A DNA stretch of 64,000 nt from Burkholderiaceae bacterium (lineage in GTDB: Bacteria; Pseudomonadota; Gammaproteobacteria; Burkholderiales; Burkholderiaceae_C): contig JACKLI010000001.1 of the NCBI GenBank assembly GCA_024235995.1, positions 992,001 to 1,056,000 on the forward strand, given 5' to 3'. Both the position numbers and the translations under genes were made by a program. Below the pieces are notes generated by a model. That model was not told the DNA's origin. It was given only the letters and a program-made list of their open reading frames with translations, and searched no databases. Positions within the stretch are counted from its first letter, which is position 1. Every line of letters starts with the position of its first letter. This document shows positions 36,214 through 45,291 of this stretch, piece by piece.

Positions 36214-36280
36214 TTGCTATCGTAAAAATAGCTGATTGCGCTTGTTTGACGGGGGCGAAAAGCCGATTTGGCTTGAAATC
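36214..36280 (+). repeat. Family A repeat after proX
   Basis: GCTATCGTAAAAATAGCTGA, then TTGCGCTTG and GAAAAGCCGATTTGGCTTGA. Typical family A copy with its GCTATC...ATAGC hairpin and the CCGATTTGGC end. It runs right up to the proX stop codon (36279-36281). Confidence 0.65.
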
Positions 36281-37307
36281 AGGGCTTGGCCGCCGCCCTG
36301 GCGTCGGCGATCCACCGGTCGAAGGTCTTCTGGTGCGCCTTGATCCAGCCGTCCACGTGGCGCGCGATGTCGGCCGGCTTGTTGGCGCCGTCGTGCATGG
36401 CCTTGTTCTGCGCGTTGATGTCGGCCACCGGCAGCTTCATCTCCGAGAACAGCTTCTTGGCGTCCGGGTGGGCGTCCACGAAGGCGCGGTTGGCCAGGAT
36501 GCGCTGGGTGTTGACGACGAAGCCGTAGTTCTGGCCGTTGGGCAACTGGGTGTCGAGGCCCTTTTGCTCGCCCGGCAGCGAGGAGAAGGGTACCTGCAGC
36601 CAGCTCACGTCCCGGCCCGGCACCAGCACGTTGCTGACCCAGTAGGGCGTCCACGTGTAATAGAAGATCGGCTTGCCCTGCTGGTGACGCGCGATGGTGT
36701 CGGCGATCAGCGCCGAGTAGTTGCCCTGCACGTGCGTCACCGTGCCGCGCAGGCCGTAGGCGTCCAGCTGGTGCTCGATCACGCGCTCGCAGCCCCAGCC
36801 GGGGTTGCAGCCGGTCAGGTCGGCCTTGCCATCGCCATCGGTGTCGAACAGCTTGGCGATCTTCGGGTCCTTGAACTGCGCGATGTTGGTGATCTTGTAT
36901 TGGTCGGCGGTCTTCTTGTCGATCAGGTAGCCCTGCAGCGCGCCGGTGGAGTACGCGTTGTCGCGCCACAGCTTGGCGTCGCCGCCGGCGTTCTTGTAGT
37001 AGTCGGCGTGCAGCGGGTCCCAGTGGTCGGCCAGGAAGGTGCCGTCGCCGCTGGCGATGGCCAGGTGGGCCGCGGGGTAGTCCACTTCCTTGATCGGCTT
37101 GACGTCGTAGCCCAGCTTTTCCAGCGCCTTCATCACGATCTCGGTCTGGAAGGTTTCCTCGGCGATGGTGCTCTTGAGCGGCTGCACGACGACGCCCTGG
37201 CCGGGCAAGTCGCCGGCGGCCAGCGCGGGCGTGGCCATGGCGGCCGCGGCCAGGCTGAAGGCGGCCAGCAGGCCGCGTCGGGTGGTGGTGGAGGGGATGG
37301 ATGTCAT
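36279..37307 (-). CDS. proX: Glycine betaine/proline ABC transporter substrate-binding protein (ProX-like)
   Basis: 342 residues. Signal region contains a twin-arginine-like TTRRGLLAAFSLAAAAMATP, cleavage after ALAA. The mature part shows OpuAC/ProX features: VVVQPLKSTIAEETFQTEIV, DWD-like HWDPLHADYY, GCNPGWGCERVIEHQL (two Cys as in E. coli ProX) and FYYTWTPYWVSNVL with aromatic residues for quaternary-amine binding. Third gene of a proV-proW-proX operon importing osmoprotectants. Confidence 0.95.
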   Translation of the reverse strand: MTSIPSTTTRRGLLAAFSLAAAAMATPALAAGDLPGQGVVVQPLKSTIAEETFQTEIVMKALEKLGYDVKPIKEVDYPAAHLAIASGDGTFLADHWDPLHADYYKNAGGDAKLWRDNAYSTGALQGYLIDKKTADQYKITNIAQFKDPKIAKLFDTDGDGKADLTGCNPGWGCERVIEHQLDAYGLRGTVTHVQGNYSALIADTIARHQQGKPIFYYTWTPYWVSNVLVPGRDVSWLQVPFSSLPGEQKGLDTQLPNGQNYGFVVNTQRILANRAFVDAHPDAKKLFSEMKLPVADINAQNKAMHDGANKPADIARHVDGWIKAHQKTFDRWIADARAAAKP

Positions 37308-37347
37308 GGCAAGGGTCTCCTTGGGGGTACAAAAACAGGGTGGGCCG

Positions 37348-38511
37348 TCAGGTGCGGGAAGTGGGTGCAGAGGGCGCGGTGGGCGCGGCGGGACGCGCGC
37401 CCAGCAGGCGCCGCGCCAGGCCGACCGGCCCGCGCTGGAACCAGCGCTGGCGCTGGCCGCGCCGGGGCTGGCCCATGGTCTGGGTGATGCGGTCGAGCAC
37501 GATGGCCAGGATCACGATGCCCAGGCCGCCGACGGCCGCCAGGCCCATGTCCAGCCGGCCGATGCCGCGCAGCACCATCAGGCCCAGGCCGCCGACGGCG
37601 ATCATCGAGGCGATGACGACCATCGACAGGCTCAGCATCAGCGTCTGGTTGATGCCGGCCATGATCGAGGGCATGGCCAGCGGCAGCTGCACCTTCACCA
37701 GCAGCTGCCAGGGCGAGGCGCCGTAGGCGCGCGCGGCCTCCACCAGGTCGGGGCGCACCTGGCGGATGCCCAGGTTGGTCAGGCGCACCAGCGGCGGCAG
37801 CGCGAAGATGATGGTGACGATGACGCCCGGCACGTTGCCGATGCCGAACAGCATGACGACGGGCACCAGGTAGACGAAGGCCGGCGTGGTCTGCATGGCG
37901 TCCAGGATCGGGCGCACCCACTTTTGCGCGCGCTCGCTGCGGGCCAGCCAGATGCCCAATGGCAGCCCGATGACGACGCAAAACAGCAGCGAGGTGAGCA
38001 CCAGCGACAGCGTCACCATGGCCTCGGGCCAGATGCCCAGCACCGCCACCACCGCCAGCGACACCAGCGTGGCCAGGCCCAGCGCCTTGCCCGCCAGCTG
38101 CCAGGCCAGCAGCGCCAGCAGGGCGATCATCACGCCGGTGGGCGGGTACTGCAGGGCCGCCTCCACGCCGCCCAGCAGGGCGTCGACCGGCCCGCGCAGC
38201 GAATGCAGCAGCGGCCGAAAGTGCAGCACCAGCCAGTCCAGGCCCTGGTTGATCCCATCCTGCACCGGCAGGCTCCCGTCCCACAACTGGCTCAGGGACC
38301 AGCCGTGCCCGGCGGCGGGCGCGGGCACCGGCGCGCTGGCCAGGAAGTCGGTGCCGGGCGCCGGCGTGCCGCCTTGCAGCCAGGCGTCGCCGCCGGGCGC
38401 GGGCGGGGCGGCCTGGTAGGGGCTGGCGGCGGCGTCCGCCGTGGCGTAGGGGTTGGCGGCCGCCGGGGTGCCGGCGGCGGCGCTCCAGGGGTCGTTGGCG
38501 TTGTCGCTCAT
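37348..38511 (-). CDS. proW: Glycine betaine/proline ABC transporter permease (ProW-like)
   Basis: 387-residue permease. After an unusually long Ala/Pro-rich, probably disordered N-terminus (about residues 1-75), there are several TM segments and the binding-protein-dependent transport signature EAARAYGASPWQLLVKVQLP. TTPAFVYLVPVVMLFGIGNV is typical of the OpuAB/ProW branch. ATG 38511 lies 14 nt after the proV stop. Confidence 0.95.
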   Translation of the reverse strand: MSDNANDPWSAAAGTPAAANPYATADAAASPYQAAPPAPGGDAWLQGGTPAPGTDFLASAPVPAPAAGHGWSLSQLWDGSLPVQDGINQGLDWLVLHFRPLLHSLRGPVDALLGGVEAALQYPPTGVMIALLALLAWQLAGKALGLATLVSLAVVAVLGIWPEAMVTLSLVLTSLLFCVVIGLPLGIWLARSERAQKWVRPILDAMQTTPAFVYLVPVVMLFGIGNVPGVIVTIIFALPPLVRLTNLGIRQVRPDLVEAARAYGASPWQLLVKVQLPLAMPSIMAGINQTLMLSLSMVVIASMIAVGGLGLMVLRGIGRLDMGLAAVGGLGIVILAIVLDRITQTMGQPRRGQRQRWFQRGPVGLARRLLGARPAAPTAPSAPTSRT

Positions 38512-38525
38512 GAGGCTTTTTCCGT

Positions 38526-39782
38526 TCAGGCGGCCATGGCCACGGCGGCCGCGTCGGCGGGCTGCGGCAGGGGGTTGCCGTGCGGGTCGGTGCTGGGGTC
38601 CAGGAACTTCAGCAGCGTGGTCTTGCTGATGGCGCCCAGAAAGCGCCCGTTCGGGTCGACCACCGGCAGCGGGCAGGGGCACTGCACCATCAGGCCGTAC
38701 AGCTCGCTGATGGGCGTGTCGGCGGCCACCGGCGCCACGTCCGGCACGAAGGCCTGGCGCAGGCCCAGCGGGCCTTCGTGGCCGCGCAGCGCCTGGCGCA
38801 GCGACTCGGCCGACACCACGCCCAGGAAGGCGTGGCCGGGGCTGACCACGTAGCCCCATTCGCGGTCCTGCTGCTGCAGGCGCTTCAGGGCCGGGCGGCA
38901 GCCGCGCGTGGGGCTTTCGGACACCTCCACCTGCGTCTTGCGCGCGATGTCGCCGGCCTTGAACACGGCGGCGGCGTCCACCCCGCGGATGAAGTTGCGC
39001 ACGTATTCGTCGGCCGGCGCGCGCAGGATTTCCTCGGGCATGCCCACCTGCACCACCTGGCCGTCCTTCATGATGGCGATGCGGTCGCCGATGCGCATGG
39101 CCTCGTCCAGGTCGTGCGAGATGAAGACGATGGTGCGGCGCTTGTCCTGCTGCAGGCGCAGCAGCTCGTCCTGCATGTCGGTGCGGATGATCGGGTCGAG
39201 CGCCGAGAAGGCTTCGTCCATCAGCAGAATGGACGGGTCGGCCGCCAGCGCGCGCGCCAGGCCCACGCGCTGCTGCATGCCGCCCGACAGCTCGTCGGGG
39301 TAGGCGTTGGCCCACACCTCCAGCCCCACCTGGGCCAGCGCGGCGCGCGCCTGCGCCAGCCGCGCGGCCTTGTCCACGCCGGCCAGCTCCAGCCCGAAGG
39401 CGGTGTTGTCCAGCACCGTCAGGTGCGGCAGCAGCGCGAAGGACTGGAACACCATGCTGATGTCCTTGCGGCGAAAGGCGCGCAACTGCGCCTCGCCGTA
39501 GTCGTTGATGTTCTCGCCGTCGACCAGGATGCGCCCGGCGGTGGGCTCGATCAGGCGGTTGATCAGCCGCACCAGGGTGGACTTGCCCGAGCCCGACAGG
39601 CCCATGACGACGAAGATCTCGCCGGCCTGGATGGTGAAGCTGGCGTCGAACACGCCGATCGACTGGCCGGTCTGCGCCACGATGTCCTGCTTGGAATGGC
39701 CCTGGCGCGCCAGCGCGAGGGCCTGCTGCGGCTCGTCGCCGAAGACTTTGAAGACGTGTTCGATCTGGATGGTCTTGGCCAT
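38526..39782 (-). CDS. proV: Glycine betaine/proline ABC transporter ATP-binding protein (ProV-like)
   Basis: 418-residue ATPase: Walker A GLSGSGKST, signature LSGGMQQRVGLARALA, Walker B ILLMDEAFSALDP and switch His in FISHDLDEAMRIGD. The C-terminal third holds a tandem CBS-like region (PISELYGLMVQC, LPVVDPNGRFLGAISKTTLL) that in OpuA senses ionic strength. First gene of the operon, behind a roughly 275-nt leader. Confidence 0.96.
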   Translation of the reverse strand: MAKTIQIEHVFKVFGDEPQQALALARQGHSKQDIVAQTGQSIGVFDASFTIQAGEIFVVMGLSGSGKSTLVRLINRLIEPTAGRILVDGENINDYGEAQLRAFRRKDISMVFQSFALLPHLTVLDNTAFGLELAGVDKAARLAQARAALAQVGLEVWANAYPDELSGGMQQRVGLARALAADPSILLMDEAFSALDPIIRTDMQDELLRLQQDKRRTIVFISHDLDEAMRIGDRIAIMKDGQVVQVGMPEEILRAPADEYVRNFIRGVDAAAVFKAGDIARKTQVEVSESPTRGCRPALKRLQQQDREWGYVVSPGHAFLGVVSAESLRQALRGHEGPLGLRQAFVPDVAPVAADTPISELYGLMVQCPCPLPVVDPNGRFLGAISKTTLLKFLDPSTDPHGNPLPQPADAAAVAMAA

Positions 39783-40156
39783 GCGCTTTTCCCCTGCTTG
39801 GCGACGGCAAGGCCGGGTGCGGCCCCGAGGGGCGCTCCGGCGCGCGCGGCGCGATCAATCGAGTTGGGCGGGGCCGGATGCGGGCCGGTGCGACCGGCGT
39901 TCGACCCCTGGGCGGGCGATGTGGAGCGCGTGCTGGCTCCAGCAAGTCCTGGGTGCCTTCCGGGCCGCCCTGAAGGCGGCGTGCGTGAAAGGCAGGCGTC
40001 GCGGCGCTGGACGCCCCGACCTTCAGCCACGCAGCACCAAGGCGGTGCGCCGCTGAAGCCTTTTCATTATACTTTGTTTCGTATGAAAGTCAATAAAAAT
40101 TGACCAAAAAGGCATGAAACCCGTCGGCCCTGGGCCCGCATGGGCCGGAGCCGCCG
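39783..40156 (-). promoter_or_regulatory. Promoter and long leader of the proVWX operon
   Basis: A 374-nt gene-free gap. On the minus strand there is TTGACT (40093-40088), a 16-nt spacer and a perfect TATAAT (40071-40066), an excellent sigma70 promoter. Transcription from about 40058 would give a 275-nt GC-rich leader. An imperfect inverted repeat ACTTT...AAAGT (40071-40090) spans the spacer and could be an operator for an osmolyte-responsive regulator. No ORF of note in the leader. Confidence 0.7.
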
Positions 40157-41788
40157 TCAGGGGCTCGGCGCCGGCACGCTGTGCAGCAGCACGGGCAGGG
40201 CGCCGTCTTCGCCCACGCTCTCGATCTGCACGCCGAAGCCCCACAGGCGCGCCACGTGCTTGAGCACCTCCGGCGCGTCGTCGGCCAGCGGGCGGCCCTG
40301 CACGGGGGTGTGGCGCAGCGTCAGGCAGCGGTCGCCGCGCAGGTTGACGTTCCAGACCTCGATGTTGGGCTCGCGCACGCCCAGGTCGTACTGGCGCGAC
40401 AGCAGCTGGCGCAGCTCGCGGTAGCCGTCCTCGTCGTGGATGGCGCTCACCAGCAGCTCGCGCTCGCGGGCGTCGTCGTGGATGGCAAACAGGCGCAGCT
40501 GGCGGATGAGCTGCGGGCTCAGGTACTGGCCGACGAAGCTCTCGTCCTTGTAGTTGCGCATCACGTGGTGCAGCGCCGGCAGCCAGGGCGTGCCGGCCAG
40601 CTCGGGGAACCAGCGGCGGTCTTCGTCGGTGGGGCTTTCGCAGATGCGCCGGATGTCGCGGTACATGGCGAAGCCCAGCGCGTAGGGGTTGATGCCGCTG
40701 TAGGCCGGGTGCTCCACCGGCGGCTGGTAGATGACGTTGGTGTGCGAGGCCAGCCACTCGATCATCACGCCGTCGGTCAGCCAGCCCTCGTCGTACATCG
40801 TGTTGAGCAGGGTGTGGTGCCAGAAGGTGGCCCAGCCCTCGTTCATCACCTGGGTCTGGCGCTGCGGGTAGAAGTACTGCGCGATCTTGCGCACGATACG
40901 CACGATCTCGCGCTGCCAGGGCTCCAGCAGCGGGGCGTTCTTCTCGATGAAGTACAGGATGTTTTCTTCCGGCTCCTTGGGAAAGCGCTCGTTCTCGGGC
41001 GCCGCGGCGCTGCCCTTGCCCCGGCGCGTGGGCAGGGTGCTCCACAGCACGTTGACCTGCTGCTGGGCGTAGGCCTCGCGCTGCTCGTGCTCGGCGCGCT
41101 CGCGCGCCAGGCTCTTCCTGGACGGGCGGCGGTAGCGGTCGACGCCGAAGTTGGACAGCGCGTGGCACGAGTCCAGCAGCTGCTCGACCGCGTCCAGGCC
41201 ATGGCGCTCCTCGCACTGCGCCATGTATTCGCGCGCATAGATCAGGTAGTCGATGATGCTGCCGGCGTCCGTCCACATGCCGAACAGGTAGTTTCCCTTG
41301 AAGAAGCTGTTGTGCCCGTAGGCCGCATGCGCGATCACCAGCGCCTGCATGGCGGTGGAGTTTTCCTCCATCAGGTAGCTGATGCAGGGGTTGGCGTTGA
41401 TCACCATCTCGTAGGCCAGGCCCATCTGCCCGCGCCGGTAGCGCCGCTCGACGGCCAGGAAGGCCTTGCCGTAGCTCCAGTGGCGGTAGCCCACGGGCAT
41501 GCCCAGGCTGGCGTAGGCGTCCATCATCTGCTCGGCGCTGATGACCTCCAGCTGGTTGGGGTAGGTGTCCAGGCCGAAGCGCTCGGCGGTGGCGGCGATG
41601 GCGCCGTAGTAGCGCTCGATCAGCTCGAAGCTCCAGTCGCTCGGGTCGGGCAGCGGGTGCGCGGGGCGCTTGCCGGCGGGCAGCGGCGCGGTCGGCACGT
41701 CGCGCGCGCCGCGCTCGCCGGCGCCGCCCGGCTTGCGGTGGTGGTGGCCGCTGCGCCGCTCCAGCACGGGGTACATCGAGAGGATCAT
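40157..41788 (-). CDS. SpoVR-family protein (YcgB-like)
   Basis: 543 residues of the SpoVR family: DWSFELIERYYGAIAATAER, LDTYPNQLEVISAEQMMDAY, RGQMGLAYEMVINANPCISY, NEGWATFWHHTLLNTMYDEG and the HEE/HH-rich core are intact. In enterobacteria and pseudomonads the ycgB gene is co-regulated with yeaG-yeaH in stationary phase and nitrogen starvation; biochemical role unknown. ATG 41788 overlaps the yeaH-like stop (ATGA). Last of prkA-yeaH-spoVR. Confidence 0.95.
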   Translation of the reverse strand: MILSMYPVLERRSGHHHRKPGGAGERGARDVPTAPLPAGKRPAHPLPDPSDWSFELIERYYGAIAATAERFGLDTYPNQLEVISAEQMMDAYASLGMPVGYRHWSYGKAFLAVERRYRRGQMGLAYEMVINANPCISYLMEENSTAMQALVIAHAAYGHNSFFKGNYLFGMWTDAGSIIDYLIYAREYMAQCEERHGLDAVEQLLDSCHALSNFGVDRYRRPSRKSLARERAEHEQREAYAQQQVNVLWSTLPTRRGKGSAAAPENERFPKEPEENILYFIEKNAPLLEPWQREIVRIVRKIAQYFYPQRQTQVMNEGWATFWHHTLLNTMYDEGWLTDGVMIEWLASHTNVIYQPPVEHPAYSGINPYALGFAMYRDIRRICESPTDEDRRWFPELAGTPWLPALHHVMRNYKDESFVGQYLSPQLIRQLRLFAIHDDARERELLVSAIHDEDGYRELRQLLSRQYDLGVREPNIEVWNVNLRGDRCLTLRHTPVQGRPLADDAPEVLKHVARLWGFGVQIESVGEDGALPVLLHSVPAPSP

Positions 41789-43053
41789 GAAGCAACCCCC
41801 TCCTTCTTGAACAGCTCGCGGAACACCGGGTAGATCTCGCCGGCCTCGTCCACCTTGCGCATGGCGAACCAGGGAAACAGCGGCGGCAGCTGGCTGTACT
41901 GCTGCCACAGGTTCTGCTCCTCGGGCGCCACCTGCACGTAGGCGTAGTAGCGCACCAGCGGCAGGATCTTGTCGGCCAGCAGCTTGCGGCAGATGGCGCT
42001 GTCGTCGCCGTAGTCGTCGCCGTCGCTGGCCTGGGCGACGTAGATGTTCCAGTCCTGCGCCGGGTAGCGCGCGCGCACGATCTGCTCGAGCAGCACCAGC
42101 GCGCTGCTGACCACGGTGCCGCCGCTTTCGGTGGCGTGAAAGAAGGTGTCCTCGTCCACCTCGTCGGCCTGTGCGTGGTGGCGGATGAAGACCATCTCGA
42201 TCTTCTCGTAGTGGCGCGTGAGAAACAGGTACAGCAGGATGAAGAAGCGCTTGGCCAGGTCCTTGCGCTGCTCGTCCATCGAGCCCGACACGTCCATCAG
42301 GCAGAACATCACCGCCTGGCTGCTGGGCACCGGCACGCGCGTGAGGTTGCGAAAGCGCAGGTCGATCGGGTCGAGAAAGGCCACCTTGCCCAGGCGCGCG
42401 CGCAGCGCCTCGATGCGCTGCTGCAGCTCGGCCGCCGCCTCGCTGGTGCCGTCGTCCTGCGCCAGCAGATCGTCCAGCTGCTGCCGCAGCGCCTGCAGCT
42501 CGCGGCTGGCCGGCTTGCCCAGGGCGATGCGCCGGCCCAGGGCGCCGCGCATGGTGCGCAGCACCGCCAGGTTGTGCGGCGTGCCGTCGTGGCTGAAGCC
42601 GGCGCGGCGCGTCTTGTACTGCGGCGTCTCGCCGATGTGGGTGCGCAGCAGGCGCGGCAGCGCCAGGTCCTCGAAGAAGAGCTGCATGAACTCTTCCTTG
42701 GTCAGGGTGAAGGTGAAGTCGTCCTCGCCCTCGCCGCTGTCGCTGGCCTGCCGCCCCGCGCCGTTGCCGCCGCCCTGGGGTCGCGCGATGCGGTCGCCGC
42801 GCACGTGGTCGACGTTGCCGGGGTACACCGTGTCGCGCACGCCGCCCGGGCCATGGTGAAAGGTCGGCTCGTGGATGTCCTTCCTGGGGATGGTGACGTT
42901 CTCAGCCTGCTCGATGTGGCGGATGTCGCGCTGCGCCACGGCGCGCCGCACCGCCTCGGCGATCTGCTGCTTGTAGCGGCGGATGAAGCGCTCGCGGTTG
43001 CCCACCGACTTGTTCTTGCCGGCGAGGCGGCGGTCGATGATGTGCAAGGCCAT
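41785..43053 (-). CDS. DUF444 family protein (YeaH-like, VWA domain)
   Basis: 422 residues. MALHIIDRRLAGKNKSVGNR start, a disordered Gly-rich linker (about 90-110), then a von Willebrand A-like domain with the MIDAS-type motif MDVSGSMDEQRKDLAKRF. Acts with PrkA/YeaG in stress signalling in enterobacteria. ATG 43053 chosen by homology; the frame upstream runs through a family C repeat. Coupled to spoVR by a 4-nt overlap. Confidence 0.95.
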   Translation of the reverse strand: MALHIIDRRLAGKNKSVGNRERFIRRYKQQIAEAVRRAVAQRDIRHIEQAENVTIPRKDIHEPTFHHGPGGVRDTVYPGNVDHVRGDRIARPQGGGNGAGRQASDSGEGEDDFTFTLTKEEFMQLFFEDLALPRLLRTHIGETPQYKTRRAGFSHDGTPHNLAVLRTMRGALGRRIALGKPASRELQALRQQLDDLLAQDDGTSEAAAELQQRIEALRARLGKVAFLDPIDLRFRNLTRVPVPSSQAVMFCLMDVSGSMDEQRKDLAKRFFILLYLFLTRHYEKIEMVFIRHHAQADEVDEDTFFHATESGGTVVSSALVLLEQIVRARYPAQDWNIYVAQASDGDDYGDDSAICRKLLADKILPLVRYYAYVQVAPEEQNLWQQYSQLPPLFPWFAMRKVDEAGEIYPVFRELFKKEGVAS

Positions 43054-43108
43054 CTTAGTTATCCATGGCGCTTCGCGCCATCCGCATCGCATGAAACACC
43101 AAGAGCCC

Positions 43109-43200
43109 AAAGGCCGCGGAGCAGGCCATGCGCGTAAGCCCATGGCCGGGGTTTCCCCGGCCAGAGGGCGTGCCCCCTGCAAGGGGGAAGGCGAAACATC
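43109..43200 (-). repeat. Family C repeat with perfect GC hairpin between prkA and yeaH
   Basis: Second copy of the element seen behind mreB. TGGCCGGGG-TTT-CCCCGGCCA (43143-43163) is a 9-bp perfect stem and CCCCC-TGCAA-GGGGG follows. As in the mre operon, it lies behind the first gene of a three- or four-gene operon on the same strand. Confidence 0.65.
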
Positions 43201-43231
43201 GCGCAGCGAGTGGAGACTGGGGGTGTGCCAT

Positions 43232-45154
43232 TTACGAGCTTTTGTGCACGCGCAGGTACCACTCGCACAGCAGGCGAACCTGCTTGGGCGTGTAGCCCTT
43301 GGACTCCATGCGGGTGACGAAGTCCTCGTGCTTCTTGGCCTCGTCGGCGCTGGCCTTGGCGTTGAAGCTGATGACGGGCAGCAGCTCCTCGGTGTTGGAG
43401 AACATCTTCTTCTCGATCACCGCACGCAGCTTCTCGTAGCTGGTCCAGCTCGGGTTCTTGCCCTGGTTGTTGGCGCGCGCGCGCAGCACGAAGTTGACGA
43501 TCTCGTTGCGAAAGTCCTTGGGGTTGGCGATGCCGGCGGGCTTTTCGATCTTCTCGAGCTCGGCGTTCAGCGCGTTCCGGTCGAACACCTCGCCGGTGTC
43601 GGTGTCGCGGTACTCGCTGTCCTGGATCCAGTAGTCGGCATACGTCACGTAGCGGTCGAAGATGTTCTGGCCGTACTCGCTGTAGCTCTCCAGGTAGGCG
43701 GTCTGGATCTCCTTGCCGATGAATTCGGCGTAACGCGGCGACAGGTATTCCTTGATGAAACCGGTGTAGCGCGTCTCCAGGTCGGCCGGAAACTGCTCGC
43801 GCTCGATCTGCTGCTCCAGCACGTACATCAGGTGCACCGGGTTGGCCGCCACCTCGGTGCTGTCGTAGTTGAACACCTTGGACAAAATCTTGAAGGCAAA
43901 GCGCGTGGAGATGCCGCTCATGCCCTCGTCCACGCCGGCGTAGTCGCGGTACTCGGGGTAGCTCTTGGCGTGCGGGTCGGTGTCCTTCAGGCTCTCGCCG
44001 TCGTACACCTGCATCTTGCTGAAGATGCTGGAATTTTCGGGCTCCTTCAGGCGCGTGAGCACGGCAAACTGCGCCATCATCCTGAGCGTGCCGGGCGCGC
44101 ACACGGCGTCGGCCAGCGACGACTCGCGGATCAGCTTCTCGTAGATCTTCACCTCCTCGCTCACGCGCAGGCAGTAGGGCACCTTGACGATGTAGATGCG
44201 GTCGAGGAAGGCCTCGTTGTTGCGGTTGTTGCGAAACGCCTTCCACTCGCTCTCGTTGCTGTGCGCCAGCACCAGGCCGTCGAACGGGATGGCGCCAAAA
44301 CCCTCGGTGCCCTTGTAGTTGCCCTCCTGCGTGGCCGTCAGCAGCGGGTGCAGCACCTTGATGGGGGCCTTGAACATCTCCACGAACTCCAGCAGGCCCT
44401 GGTTGGCCAGGCACAGGCCGCCCGAGTAGCTGTAGGCGTCGGTGTCGTCCTGGGCAAAGTTCTCCAGCTTGCGGATGTCCACCTTGCCCACCAGGCTGGA
44501 GATGTCCTGGTTGTTCTCGTCGCCCGGCTCGGTCTTGGCAATGGCCACCTGGCGCAGGATGCTGGGGTAGCGCTTGACGACGCGGAAGTGGCGGATGTCG
44601 CCGCCGTACTCCTCCAGCCGCTTGACGGCCCAGGGCGAGAGCACGTGCTGCAGGCAGCGGCGCGGGATGCCGAACTGCTCCTCCAGCACCGGCCCGTCCT
44701 CGGCGGCGTCGAACAGGCCCAGGGGCGACTCGTTGACCGGCGAACCCTTGAGCGCGTAGAAGGGCACCTTCTGCATCAGGTACTTCAGGCGCTCGGCGAT
44801 CGAGCTCTTGCCGCCGCCCACCGGGCCCAGCAGGTACAGGATCTGCTTGCGCTCTTCCAGCGCCTGCGCCGCGTGGCGAAAAAAGCTCACCACCTGCTCG
44901 ATGGCGTCCTCCATGCCGTAGAACTCGGCAAACGCGGGGTAGCGGCGGATCACCTTGTTGGCGAACAGGCGCGACAGGCGCGGGTCCTTGCGCGTGTCCA
45001 CCATTTCGGGCTCGCCGATGGCCGCCAGCATGCGCTGGGCGGCGCTGGCGTAGGCCATGGGGTCGCTCTGGCACAGGGCGAGGTATTCGTCGATCGACAG
45101 TTCCTCTTCGCGCAGGCGCGCATGGCGCGCGGCGGAGTTGCTGATGACATCCAT
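43232..45154 (-). CDS. prkA: PrkA/YeaG-type serine protein kinase (AAA-fold)
   Basis: 640 residues. N-terminal AAA domain with Walker A LLGPVGGGKSSIAERLK and the NESPLGLF motif; PrkA central and C-terminal kinase-like domain follow (SRYAEFIGKE-like LSPRYAEFIGKEIQTAYLES). Cytoplasmic; the E. coli homologue is induced by nitrogen starvation and acid. ATG 45154 has GGGAG upstream; ATG 45166 adds four residues. First gene of prkA-yeaH-spoVR. Confidence 0.96.
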   Translation of the reverse strand: MDVISNSAARHARLREEELSIDEYLALCQSDPMAYASAAQRMLAAIGEPEMVDTRKDPRLSRLFANKVIRRYPAFAEFYGMEDAIEQVVSFFRHAAQALEERKQILYLLGPVGGGKSSIAERLKYLMQKVPFYALKGSPVNESPLGLFDAAEDGPVLEEQFGIPRRCLQHVLSPWAVKRLEEYGGDIRHFRVVKRYPSILRQVAIAKTEPGDENNQDISSLVGKVDIRKLENFAQDDTDAYSYSGGLCLANQGLLEFVEMFKAPIKVLHPLLTATQEGNYKGTEGFGAIPFDGLVLAHSNESEWKAFRNNRNNEAFLDRIYIVKVPYCLRVSEEVKIYEKLIRESSLADAVCAPGTLRMMAQFAVLTRLKEPENSSIFSKMQVYDGESLKDTDPHAKSYPEYRDYAGVDEGMSGISTRFAFKILSKVFNYDSTEVAANPVHLMYVLEQQIEREQFPADLETRYTGFIKEYLSPRYAEFIGKEIQTAYLESYSEYGQNIFDRYVTYADYWIQDSEYRDTDTGEVFDRNALNAELEKIEKPAGIANPKDFRNEIVNFVLRARANNQGKNPSWTSYEKLRAVIEKKMFSNTEELLPVISFNAKASADEAKKHEDFVTRMESKGYTPKQVRLLCEWYLRVHKSS

Positions 45155-45291
45155 ACAAGCTCCCATTGCGGCAGGCTCGCGGGCGGGCCGTGCCGCGCCA
45201 TTGCGGTATTCAGGCTACCGCGTGAGGTCGTTTTAGCACCAATCGCATGCTTTGGACAGCGGGCTGTTCGATGTCGATTCGCGCGTGGGGT

